From Strigamia acuminata (Eukaryota > Arthropoda > Chilopoda > Geophilomorpha > Linotaeniidae), in assembly GCA_949358305.1 (NCBI GenBank), contig OX442315.1, forward strand, positions 26,314,427-26,378,426: 64,000 bases of DNA, read 5' to 3'. Shown in pieces: positions 1 through 11,800 of this stretch. A program made the position numbers and the translations under genes. Below the pieces are notes generated by a model, which saw only the letters and a program-made list of their open reading frames with translations, was not told where the DNA came from and did no database searches. Position 1 is the stretch's first letter. Each line of letters starts with the position of its first letter.

Positions 1-1827
1 CGTGCGCAGTGATGAGAATAAATCAGACCCACCCTCGTGCCGCGAGCAAGAAATTCGTCGACTCCTTGATGCGGACGAGCAATGAAAAAGAGTAATTTCA
101 GCAGTTGTACTTCATTTCCAGAGAATAATTATCGCTAGAGTTCGCTAGCCACGCATAATTAGATTATAATTACTAGTGCCGAGTGGAGCGCTCAACTGAT
201 CAAGCGTAGCCCATGCACGCGCTAACACCAACCCTGTAAAAAGATGGATTAGCCTGCATTAACTGGTCCGACTGAGACGGACCCGGGTGAGAAGCATTCC
301 TGAACTCTTAAACGTCCGTCGTCATCTCGCCAAGCAAGACCCGAGAGCATTCCAAAAAGAAAGGGAAAGCGACAAAAGAGAGAAATTTAATTGAAACTGG
401 AATTATGAGTATGTGGGTTGAAATGGGGCGCAATTTGATTGAGTGTGTAATCAAATTTGTTGCATGTGTTCTTATTTTTGTGCAAGTAATCTTGAAATTG
501 GATATAAAAAAGTTACCATGCAAATTTATTTTTTTTTATTTTTTTTTATTTTTTCTCGGGACGAAGTTGTATGATGATGGGTGTTGGCGGTGGGTGCGGG
601 ATGACGTGCGGTGCGCGTGCGGCAAAGAGACGCAAAGAGACTTGGGCGCTTCTTCATCTGAGTTTACTGCATATTGGAAGGAGACGGATCCTCATCGGTG
701 GAGCGAGCGAATTGAAGCATTAATTCAATGTCATCGCTTGGCAACAGGAAAGAAACCTCGTTACGCATTTCCTCCAATCGTCGCGCGATGGCACTGCCGA
801 CGCTCGAATGGCAAAAAATTTCCACGAGGGATTGATGGAAATAAATGGCAAGGCTTGTGTTCCTTCGTAATATAAATGGAAGCTTCGCATATTACAACCA
901 ACAGTTCGATTTCATCAGGTTTAAGCTGCAATACTGCATGTGGGAGTATAAAAAATAAGAACAAGTGCTGTGTCACAAGAGTTGACAATTTGTTCACACA
1001 AGATCGTACTGCGTAATCTGAAAGATGCTGGAGGATGCTCCAAATCCAATCAAACTATGATCGTTCTATCATCGTCTAGAGTAGACTATGATTTTCCCGA
1101 TAGCGGCAAACTTCTCACATGTCTATTTTTACATCTTGCTACATCGCAAAGAATCCACACAAAGAAATGAAAAAGTCTTTTTTCTTTTTAATTTTAATTT
1201 TTTTTAATTTGATTTTTTTTTTAAAATATGAAATATCATATCAAAATTTCTTTTCTAAAAATGAAATAATTTAAGGGTTTTGAATTTATTTCTCTCCATC
1301 TCCATTGCAAGCCACATGTACGGCGATCTACAAAATGTTTGCATCAATTTTAATAATCGCTTCGCAAAACATCCGTCAATAGAGGGAGCATTGATCGCGC
1401 GTGCATGAGCGCCAAAATGTACACCCACGCGCGCGCACACAACTTTTCAATAAAATTTTATTGCCTCCTGCTTTTGAGCGGTAAGGATGGGAAAACGCCG
1501 ACCACCATACGCCTTTGCTTACGTTCGATTCGTATTTATTTAGAAAATAAAGAGCTTAAATAAACAGAAAAAACTTTAATTTATTTAGGCATCAATAATA
1601 ATTTCAAAAATTTATTAATTTTAAAATATAATAATTATTGAAAAAAAATATTAATTTCGTTGGAATAAAAGCAAACATCAGCTTGTAAAGATAAATTAAT
1701 GTTTAAAAACGTTTTAATTTTTTATTTTTTAAACTTTATATTTAACATCTGAAGTTTATTGACGAAAATTCACAATTCTAAAATATATTTGACATTTAAG
1801 TAACTATTTTACATTTTCTGGATAGGC
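1..1827. other. Non-genic stretch upstream of the tRNA-Tyr pair
   Basis: I see no gene here. The longest open frame (405-875, plus) has no recognisable domain and contains a poly-T tract near 528-555. AT-rich runs also occur at 1176-1225 and 1600-1800. No inverted repeats of note were found. Confidence 0.6.
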
Positions 1828-1917
1828 CCGTCGGTAGCTCAGTTGGTAGAGCGGTGGACTGTAGGCGAGATAAGTTTAGAAATCCATAGGCCGCTGGTTC
1901 AAATCCGGCTCGACGGA
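1828..1917 (+). tRNA. tRNA-Tyr (GUA anticodon), intron-containing, copy 1
   Basis: This is a nuclear tyrosine tRNA gene. The 7-bp acceptor stem pairs CCGTCGG (1828-1834) with TCGACGG (1910-1916), including one G-T wobble, and the discriminator base is A1917. The A box (TAGCTCAGTTGG) and B box (GGTTCAAATCC) are intact. The anticodon GTA is at 1861-1863, preceded by the required U33. A 17-nt intron (1865-1881) follows position 37, which is the usual place for eukaryotic tRNA-Tyr introns. Joining across it restores a five-pair anticodon stem. A T-run at 1924-1928 can serve as the Pol III terminator. A second copy lies 404 bp downstream. Confidence 0.95.
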
Positions 1918-2321
1918 GGCTACTTTTTACTTTTTTTAAATACTTGAAACATTTTACTTGTTTCTTTAAATCATGAAAATTGTTTGATTTTTGTTTTTTA
2001 TTCGCACTAAATATTTATCAACTTAGCAACTTTTTAAATGATCGCGGTTAAACTTCCACATCTGGATCAAAATAAAATAAGGTCATGCACAGCGTTCTGC
2101 AAAATACTTTACCAAAGTATTTAGAAAATACCTTATAACAGGTATTTTGAAAATACCAAATAAAATAGTATTTTGTATTTTGAAAATAAAATTGTATATT
2201 CAAAATAGTATTTTGTACAACACTGGTAATTCACCTACAAGTGCCAACTCTTATCTTCTTTCAATCTCATATTTTTGTTTTGAGAATTTTTTAGATAAAC
2301 CTTCAGACTTTGCGTTTGTAT
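1918..2321. repeat. Spacer between the tRNA genes, with AAAATAC/GTATTTT repeats
   Basis: The spacer holds no gene. Between 2101 and 2217 short copies of AAAATAC and its complement GTATTTT recur many times, including the palindrome GGTATTTTGAAAATACC at 2141-2157. This could be a degraded palindromic element or simple AT-rich drift. Confidence 0.55.
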
Positions 2322-2410
2322 CCGTCGATAGCTCAGTTGGTAGAGCGGTGGACTGTAGGCGGCGTAGTTTAGGAATCCATAGGTCGCTGGTTCAAATCCG
2401 GCTCGACGGA
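2322..2410 (+). tRNA. tRNA-Tyr (GUA anticodon), intron-containing, copy 2
   Basis: This is a second tyrosine tRNA gene in the same orientation as the first. The acceptor stem CCGTCGA (2322-2328) pairs fully with TCGACGG (2403-2409) except for one A-T in place of the wobble seen in copy 1, and the discriminator is A2410. The A and B boxes are intact and the anticodon GTA is at 2355-2357. The intron (2359-2374, 16 nt) differs in sequence from that of copy 1 while the mature parts are nearly identical. That pattern fits two functional copies under selection. A T-run follows at about 2417-2422. Confidence 0.95.
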
Positions 2411-3321
2411 ATCTGTTATTTTTAATTTCTGTAACTTTTAAGTCTTGTTTGTTTCCAAACCATTCCAAAGTCCAAACTATTCACATGAGTTTTTTCCTCC
2501 CCGACAATCTTCGTGTTATTTTTTTTTATAACTCACTTATCTGGTGGTGATTTGAAACACTACAATTTAGTCACGTGGCTCATTTGTATCAAAATGGCTA
2601 CCTCGCATTTGGCAGCAATGCGTAAAGAAACGAAAATACAAATAATGAGTAGATTTTTTACACCTATTACTTGGGGCCAACACTAATGAATGTGATTATT
2701 AACGGATGAACCTTGAACCAAGGAATTGTAATTTATAACTGCATTCTTTTATCTCTATAGTGCGAACAATCACTGGATTTTCCAAATGGATGATGGATCT
2801 AACACATCAAAGCTAGAAAATGTGGTAAATCATAATTGTAATTGGAAAGGAAAGAACGCAGAAAAAATTGTACTTTTCATTTTTGTTTACGGAGTTTCAT
2901 ATTGAAAGATGTGAATAAGGCTGTATTTCAAAACTTATTGTAAGATATAAATCGTGATACGTATAGTACAATGTAGCATTCAAGCCTGTATGAAAAAAAT
3001 GTTGATTTCATCAAATCTCTTTTCAGGAAAACGATTTCTTGTGAAAAGTGCCTGAAAAGGTCTTTAAAGGTGGGAATAAAAGCGAAGTTCAATGCGTGTT
3101 CAAAGTATACATGTTGACTATTTCAAACTTGTACCTGAGTTTGGCCGGACATAATAGGAATATTGAAGAAAAGATATTTTTTTGTACACAAATGTGTCGC
3201 GTAACTTGGTACAGTATATTGTGTCAAAAGAATGATGGAAAATTTCCTTCCCTCCTCACGAGATGTCTCTTTTCCTCAATAACCAGCGCCTTTAGATGGA
3301 GAAGTTTATCAAAGTAAGGAG

Positions 3322-3343
3322 CATTCTGTACATGTACAGAATG
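3322..3343. repeat. Perfect 22-bp palindrome
   Basis: CATTCTGTACA is followed directly by its reverse complement TGTACAGAATG. It stands alone in non-coding DNA. It may be a dimer-binding site or chance. Confidence 0.7.
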
Positions 3344-5811
3344 GGGTAGAATATTTGTTGCCGATTTACTCAATTTTTATTGTTGTAGGAATTGGTTTTC
3401 AAATGGAGTTACTTTTTTCGTGCTTGCAGGTATTTAAGGAAGAAAAGGTTTAAAAATGTAGCCGTGTTTGTAACTGCTTTCGTATATCATGAGCAACGTC
3501 CCGACGCACGAAAGCAGCGAGTGTGATGCGACCCCTTCAATACTTGTGTTGGAGCTTCCTCTTTTCCACGCGTGACGTTTGTTAATGCAAAATCAATGGG
3601 TAAGACGAATTTAGACGCCCCCAACCCTCCCTGCCGCTCGTTTAATGTTTGATATTTCTTCTTACTCAATTTAAAAATGATGACTGCCACGTAATCCATT
3701 TGCATTGCAAACATGAATTAGTCTAAATAACATTAAGAACAAATGACCAGGGCTCAAATAGGCTTTGGTCAGCTTGACCGGACTTCGAAAGAGAATTGGT
3801 GGGGTGCACGAAGGCAGAATCAAAGGATTTTCTCGCCTTTCAACCCTGTTTGTTCAGATCGTGTTTTTGAACAGGATACACACAGTCTTCTTCTTAATCC
3901 ATCCATTCTAGTCTCCTGAGGCCACCGGCCTTTACTCTGTTCTCTCCGTACGAAACTAAATACTGCTTTTGCATAATTACTACCTTTAATATGATTAACC
4001 TCCTAGGTGGCATAAAACACAGTGAGCTGAATTGCACTATCTTTACTGTGCAATTCACTTTCCTTTGCTAGATTAAAGGGCAAAAACGAGATTTTTTTTT
4101 CCTTTATTTCTATTTTTTTCTCTTTTATTTTATACAGTGTGCATTGGAAAGAATTTTATACTTTAATTTATTTTTTGAGAAAAATGTGAAGAGGAAATTC
4201 TCTCATTAATGCAAAGGCAGAGGCGAAGAATTTGATGGGCCTGGAAACAAATGGCCCTCATTGCGGCCATGAGTGACAGACAGTGCGTTCTTGTGAGGCG
4301 ATCATCTCTCTGCGCATGCATACAAATAGACGCGTTTGGGACGCTGCGTCGCATGGTCTGCACATACACTCGGTCTTCCCCTAACCTCTTCTTTTAAAAG
4401 AAAATTTCCTTTTTTTCGCGGATGACGTACGGTTGGCGGATGCGAGCGTCATTTGCATTGGCAGTCCATCACCCGACGCCTCTGCCTCTCATGCACAAGA
4501 CGGGGCTGGAAAAGTAGTGATAACGAACGCCTGAAATCGACGAGGCACTGTACCACCTCCTCTTCCACCCCTTCTCTTTATTTCTTTCAGTCGTGCGCCG
4601 TCATCAAAGTTTCATATATTAACCCAACTTGAGTTTAATAAGTTGATTTTTTTTAATCAAAACTTTTCAACTTGCCGTACTTTAAAAGTGTGTTACGACT
4701 GTTACGTTTAATCATTTTATTTTATTTTTTTAACTTTATTTTTTAATTTTTGTTAAATTTATTTTTCTAAAGTAGTAGACGTTTGGTTATCTGGTATTTG
4801 TTAAATTTGAGTAGCCTTCAAAAGCTGTTTGGCACGAAAAGAAAATTACTGTCAGACTCGTCTTCAACATGTCGCTCGAGTGAAAGAGTAAGCAATAGTG
4901 TGTTGTCTCTGGTAAGAGTGAGACAGCAAGCTGCCAAACTGTCTTTAGCACTTCTTTTTCGCACATTCATGGAGAAATGTCGTCTGCGTGTCTAATCTGT
5001 ATTGTGAGGCGGAATATGATTTGACGACTGAGAAGAGCGTGCTTTTCATGTCGTTCCGCATGCGCTTCGTGTTTATTAATTTGGATTTAGAAATGTGTTT
5101 GACGTGACAGCTGGTGTGTTTCTTGCAAAAATCGAACTTGGTTTCAGGACGACGGACAAATAAACCGGAAGAGAGGGGAAAAAACGAAACTGCGATTGAG
5201 CGCGACAAGCTCGGCTTTCTTGCTTCGTGACAAATTGTTTCTTCATCAGGTGTAACTCAAAACCTCTTTCGCCACCATTTTATTCAATAGCAAAAGTGAC
5301 AGCTATTGAATGGTGAGTGTTGATTGGCACTAAAGTGCTTGCCTCGCCTAGTTTCGCTTTTCCCGTTGATACACCACGGAGAAATTTTTGTTGAATCAAA
5401 TCGATTGGGGGCGCTCAATAGTTTCAGCAAAACTCTCTCATTTCTCCGAAGCTTTAAGGGGAAAAAAGTGGTCATTAACGAGTTAAGTTATGGCAAAATT
5501 TGCTAGCAAACTTGGCAAGACTATCTCGTCGTCTAAGTGACGAGCATGGGGAAGGAGGTGGCTTGCAAGAGTTTAATTCTCGAGGTCAATTTGTTAGTTT
5601 CACATGTGTGAAAGAGGCCCTAGGGTCAATGTGCGACCACACAGTCCAACGGGGAAAGCAGGGGCACCGCTTTATTTTGAGCGCTCCCTAGCGGGCAGGC
5701 GAGTGGCCTGCCGGTTGTCGGCCGTAGGTACAATTGGAAAAGGCCCCCTCTGGTCACCATTGTGGTCACCGATGCTGGGTCATTAGACGCTTGCTCGCGA
5801 GTTCTAGTCTC

Positions 5812-5867
5812 CTCTTTCCCTTCTCTCTCGCTCTCTCTCTCTCTCTCTTTCGCTCTCTCTTTCACAC
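5812..5867. repeat. CT-rich microsatellite
   Basis: An imperfect (CT)n tract interrupted by TTT and CG. Shorter CT tracts of the same kind lie at 12039-12060 and 49372-49389. Confidence 0.9.
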
Positions 5868-8800
5868 ACTATTCGCCGTCCATCTGATTTATGCAGGCGG
5901 TTCCCGCTCGGTCCCGCTTGATTAACTTCATCATTTCTGATTAAACACACAGTTGGCGCCAATTTACGGCAAAATGTTCCTTCCTTGGCTTGGTCGGTGA
6001 GCGCAGGGAAATCAGACAAGACGTTAAACCTAAATCTATCAGTGTGCTCCCAAAGGGTCTCAATTCGTAGTAACCATTAAAATATCTACAGAGTAGCTTA
6101 GCTTCATGTGTTATAAATTAGAAGCAAAAAAAGGTGTTTGAAGAGCTGTAAAAATTAATGATTTCTTTTTTATTTTTAAGATATTAATGGCAATCAATGT
6201 TGCTGGCAACAAAATTTTTCTTGCACCAAGCCCAGTAGTGCAGACTACATAAAGCTCCCCTCATCTCGCTTGCAATTCCCTCTCATGGTCGCATCGTAAA
6301 ACGACTATGGGAATAGCATTCTTTTGCATAGAAATGTAGGCTGAGATTACATGAAAATGCTGCTAATATAATTATAATGCGCACGGAACGACAATAGAAG
6401 AAACATCATGAGAACATTAATGTCACCCTCCGCCTACTCCTACCTCACCTTGCACCGGCGGAGACGAAAGGAAGGAAGGACCCAACTACCCAACTACGTA
6501 TTGTCCAAAACGAGTTTTTATTTAAATGCCTTAATGGCTGCTCATATCCATAATTTTTATATGAGCTAGTTTGAATTTTGAAATGGAAATTAATTTAGTT
6601 TACTATTACTAGAGTGATGTAATAGGTTGAGAAGCTTTTCTTTAAAAAGCGTACCAGTTGAGTCGTTAAAAGTTTTGTAATAGAGATAAGCGAATATTTA
6701 TTGGTAATGGCAGTGTTGATGGCGTCCGGGACAGTGTTGCTTGCTTTCCACAGGAATGTTAAGAAATTGTTGCCGACTTATTTGAATGGGAATTTATTCG
6801 TCTAAAAGTCCTAAAGAGAAAGGAGAAGTGAGTTGTACGTAAGCGAGAGAGTCGTCGATGCTGCTGTTGCAGTCTGGTGGTGGAATTTATAATGCACGCG
6901 CCGTTTTCTGGTATGGGCTCTTACATTAGCATTTAAATGATGAGTGACAACAGGCGCATATTTCATGCTGAATGGGGGAGTTGGCGCGCTTGTGAACACT
7001 GCCTTCATTTCCTGTGTTGGCGTGCGCCTTCCCAACCCTGAGCCTGTGAGAAGGTGTTATGGCCGTTTTCCGACCAGATGAGTTGTGTGTGAGTAGGAGG
7101 GAAGAGGGATGTGTGTGCAAAAGTTTCATTAGCAAACTGCAAGTCGGTGCGAAGTAAGAATTTCTTAACCGCTTTCAATAAAACTAATAGATAAATAGAC
7201 ACAATCATGCACATAGATTAATGGACAATTGTTTTGAATTTAAGATGGAAAAAATAAATGCAAAAAAAGAAAGTAAGAAAGTTTATTAATTATTATCAAA
7301 AGATATGAAAAATGTAGAAAAAATTGGATATTTTTTAGATTTAAAAAAGTTTGTTTGAAAGGGTTGTGCTTTTTGTATTGAAGTAGATTGTGCATTTTTG
7401 GTGCGCTTTTATGTTTAAATCATAAATTTATCTGACGATTATGACAGAAGCTGACAAGATGTTTAAAGTAAAGCATGTTTGTAATTTAATGTAGAAAGGA
7501 AAAGTGCTTTGACTTCGTTTAAAAGGATGTGAGCAGTGAATCAGTCTTGTTGTCAGACTCGTCGGTGAATTACAGTTGAGTGTTGGGTGGGTGTTGTCCT
7601 GCGGAGACATTGTTTTCCAAATTATTTGTTAGGTCTATAAATTCGTAGATGAGAAGGGCGACGGGCTTTGTGCTATCATCCTCTTCCATCCAAGCAGCTC
7701 AGAGGAAAAGTGCAGCAGTAATACATCGCCAGACGTCTCGCAAGGGAAAAAGGAAAACTCATAGTTTACGAGAAAAATTAACGCATCAAGGAATGTCGGA
7801 AAACAAAGCTCGGTGCTCTTTCTCTTTTCTCATCTTTCTTCATTCCTTCTGGATATAAGCGTAGAAATAATCGCGTTAATTCGAATTAAGTGCAGACGAA
7901 CTAAATCAATTCTATTCAAACAATAACATCAACAAGCCGTCGCAATCTCCGTTTTTCTCGTCACGTGTTTGACTTTGTGCCAGATTTACCCATTTATTCA
8001 TTCATCAATAACCAGTGTTGCATTTTCGAACTTGTGTCCGTGCCACTTATCGACCATCACTACTACCCTTTGCTATGTCCCACGATAGCAATGCTGGAAC
8101 GTGCATGATGCGGAGAGGAGAAGAGAGGAGTGCGCCGGCGCTTTACGGTCGGGTCATTTCTTGTTTGCATCACAATCATCTTGCAAGATACACAAGCCAG
8201 CTAACTTTAACTTTAGCAGGGTCGGCTTCTCCTACTTTGTTATGATTAATGAATGCACGCTTGCCATTTTGACGCATTTGCCTTTTCTCAAGTGCTGTCA
8301 CATGTGAGCCATGCTCCCTTGAATGATAAAAAAAAATATGTCATGTAATGCCTAATTTGCGAAAGTTTCTTACAAATGTACAATGCATGGAATATTTAAT
8401 TCATGAACTTTTTTGTTACATTTAAAAAGAAGAAAAAAAAACCGAAAGCAAAAATTCAGAAAGAATATATCGTCAAATTTGTGCAGAATTTAATCGATTA
8501 TTTTTGCTTTTTGTGCATCTTTAATTCACAAGTCGCCATTGCTTCAAATGGTTCTTCCCAGATAGCGCCACTATACGGTTTGTGTATCGCCAACGCGCTT
8601 GAATGACATATTCGATGTGACATCACTTCCTGCACGTGGAGCTCGAGGTACGGGCTGGGAGCAGGAAGATGCGCGGCAAGAGGGTAAATGGCAGAAATAT
8701 GGCATCAAAACAACGCCACAAATCTGATGTCAGGCGAGTGGAGCAAAGACGAATAAGGGGATAGAGTGGGGAGGAGGATCAGTGGGAGGTAAGAGACGGG

Positions 8801-11800
8801 GGCCATTAAAACTCGACAGCGAGAGATAAAACCAGTTAGGCCATTGGAAGCTGCCAAAATTCATAATTCTCTTCTTTTCCTGTCAGACAAAATGACAGAA
8901 GTCTTGCTATTGCTCCCGCTCAACAATTCATGACCAAAGAAAGCAATATATAGGCCTATATATTTATGCTTAAATAATTTTATTGAATTACGTTTGGCAT
9001 TGATAACTTAAAATCACGTACGAAGTACGGTAAACAATTTTTTTTTTTAAAGAAAAAAATGTATTCGGCATTTTAATTTAACCCTAAAAGTGTGTTGTGT
9101 ACAAATTGAATTTAAATGAGTTTGCTGTGTATGGGAAATATTTTTTGCGTTATTATTGAACAGGGTGGTAAGCTGATAGATGGAATCTTTATGTGGGCTA
9201 TTAGTTTCTTTATCATCATCGGTCGGCGTGTGTTGTGTGTAATCAGCGTTCATTGATGTGTGGGTGACGGGAACGGGGAGGTTTGTGAATTCATTTCCAT
9301 GCAAATCGTAGGTCGGCAGACGCCAGTCTGTATGCCGATGAGGGAGCCGGCTTTGACAGACACATGCGGGGGCGTTTTTTGAGCGATGGCTGATTTATTG
9401 TCACCGTTTCTACCTCATTATGCATAAAAATGGCAAATTTATGGCGGCCATTTCCCCCCTTTCTCCCTACTCGGTCTCCTAACCGGCTCCGTCCGATATT
9501 GAGAAACGAGAAAGGGGAGAGGGGATAACTCAATGCTTCTCCCTCCCCCCACTCCCCCTTTTTTGCTCTGCCTGTCTTTTCGTAGTATATGTAGCTGTGT
9601 AGTGTACCCAGGGAATATAATTGTGATCTGCTATTGGGCTCCACATGGCACCCATAATGAAAAGCCATGCATCAATTTAGATATTAGCAGTGTGGAGGTC
9701 TCCTCGACTGCTAATCTCCTTGTCGGATAGGCTCGTTGTGATGGATGGAATGATCCATTTATAGACAGCCAAGTGTCTTTTTCTTCCATCTTGGCATAGA
9801 CCTGCAGTTTCTCACAAATGAAACACATGCACCATATTTCATATCTCAAACAGAAAAGTCAGGCATGTGTGTAGAATAGATATGTAGAATGGAGAGCACG
9901 AGGATAGGAGGGGGGAGATGGAAGGGTGGAGCACCGCGACGTCAATAATTCGTCAAGCTCCCATCGGCTTGACGTAGACTATGTTTGAAAGAAAAATAAA
10001 GGAAAAAAAAAAAGCCATCTATATGAAGCGAGCGAGATGAAACCATCATTTGAAGACAGAGAAGAGTGAAGATTGCATGCCAAATATGAGATGAGTTTTT
10101 GTGTGCAAGCTTTTCTCGAGGTTATTTCTCATGCACGCGCCAAAAACATTAAAGAATGACGAAGAAAACTTTGCTTGTACTCTATAGATCGCGAGGATGT
10201 TTGATGTTTGTGGAATTAAAGAAAACAAAAAAAAGAAATGTTAAATTGTTTTTTGAAAAGTAGTGACGGATTAGGAGAGATATTTGACGTGCTTTTTTTT
10301 CCGCTGGCATTCTGGCAAGCAGGTGATAAAAGACGGAAGTTAAATTTGGGAAACTTTTTTGGTGAGCGAGAACATTTTAAAAAGTTTAGCAGTCACACTT
10401 GAGTAGTAAAGTGTCTTCAATCAGCTTTGGGTGCGTGGCATGTGGTGTGCAAAAATGTCGTTTTATGTTCTTTTTGGCTGACGGGCTTCTGAGAGAAATG
10501 CAATTTCCCACCCCTCCCCGAAAAATATATTCATGAAAGAAAAGTTTGCCTGTTGCCGAAAATCTTTTAAGAGACGATGGGCAAAAGGCAGGGAGACAGA
10601 CATAACAAGTCAGTGTTATTATCGTGATATGTACCTGGTGCGTGGGTTTCAGTTGGAGCTGCGTCTGATTGGAACATCAGATGGGGAAAAATGAGATTTT
10701 TCCATAGAGACAGACAACACACCGAGTTGGCTCTGCGACTGCGGGTCATAAACGACACTTTTTTTCCACTCTCTATCTGCTCTTTTCCTAATACACAATG
10801 CGCGACCTCCCTACAACATTGCTTTTCCAATTTAATTTTCTTGATTATAATTAGCCTTGAATCGCTCCATTTGCCACGATATGCTTATTTTAATACGATA
10901 TACGCCGATTGATATTGATTTCTCGCGTGCGCGGATTCAAGTGTGCGCAATGTGTTACTAACGGGGGTGAATTTCTTTTTCGCAGTTTGTCTGTTAGGCT
11001 GATGAATGTCATGTAGGGGAAGTGAGTTTACAGCAAAGCAGTATGCTGATGCGTAATGACTTTTTAGACTTGAGGAAATCTGCACATACATTTTGCCACC
11101 GTGCAAATAACGATATGCAGATGTAACACGGCAACGTATCACTAAACGAATGCAGTTTTGAAGAATATATATACTCTTGTTGTTTTGTTTAAAAAAAAAT
11201 TATTTATTTCAGTTTAAACCTTTTTTTTTGGTGCCGTAAAGTTGACTTTTATACCCCTGCTGAAATATTTCCTAAAAAACTACCTTCCTCCTTTCATCCT
11301 GGGCAGTGCATGCAAACGGGCTAATTATGCTGCCTAAGCGAGAGAAAGAGGCGGCTTGTGCCACACATCAATTTACGTTCGGAGCATACTGAGCGAGTAC
11401 AGACAGATGACACTGAGAAATGCGCCGGAAAAAATAATACGAAAATAACGTTTGGCTTCTATTAATTTTAATGGCAATTTACATTTTTTCCTCGTTCTTT
11501 AAATTGTTTAAATAATTTTTGATTGACGGTGTTGTGTATGAAAACAGGAGTTGATAGTGTTGATCACATATCAAGTATCTTTCTTTCCTCCCTTTGCGGC
11601 CGAGGTGGGAGGTCCATTGGCTTCACAAGGAAGAGTAGATGGGTGGGATATGAAGGGAGAGTGGTAGGTGAAGCAAAGTAGAGACGATTAGTGCAACCGC
11701 ATGAGGTTGCTGCACCCAATGTCTGATTGATAGGTCTTTCATGTGATGAAAAGCTCAAAAGTCATTCGTGTATGACTGATGATGGACGAACAGAGGAGAA

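Noticed and set aside
405-875. 156-codon open frame
   Set aside because: No domain, crosses a poly-T tract read as phenylalanine, and no splice or homolog support.
4783-4805. TTTGGTTATCT resembling miR-9
   Set aside because: Only 11 bases match and no hairpin was seen.
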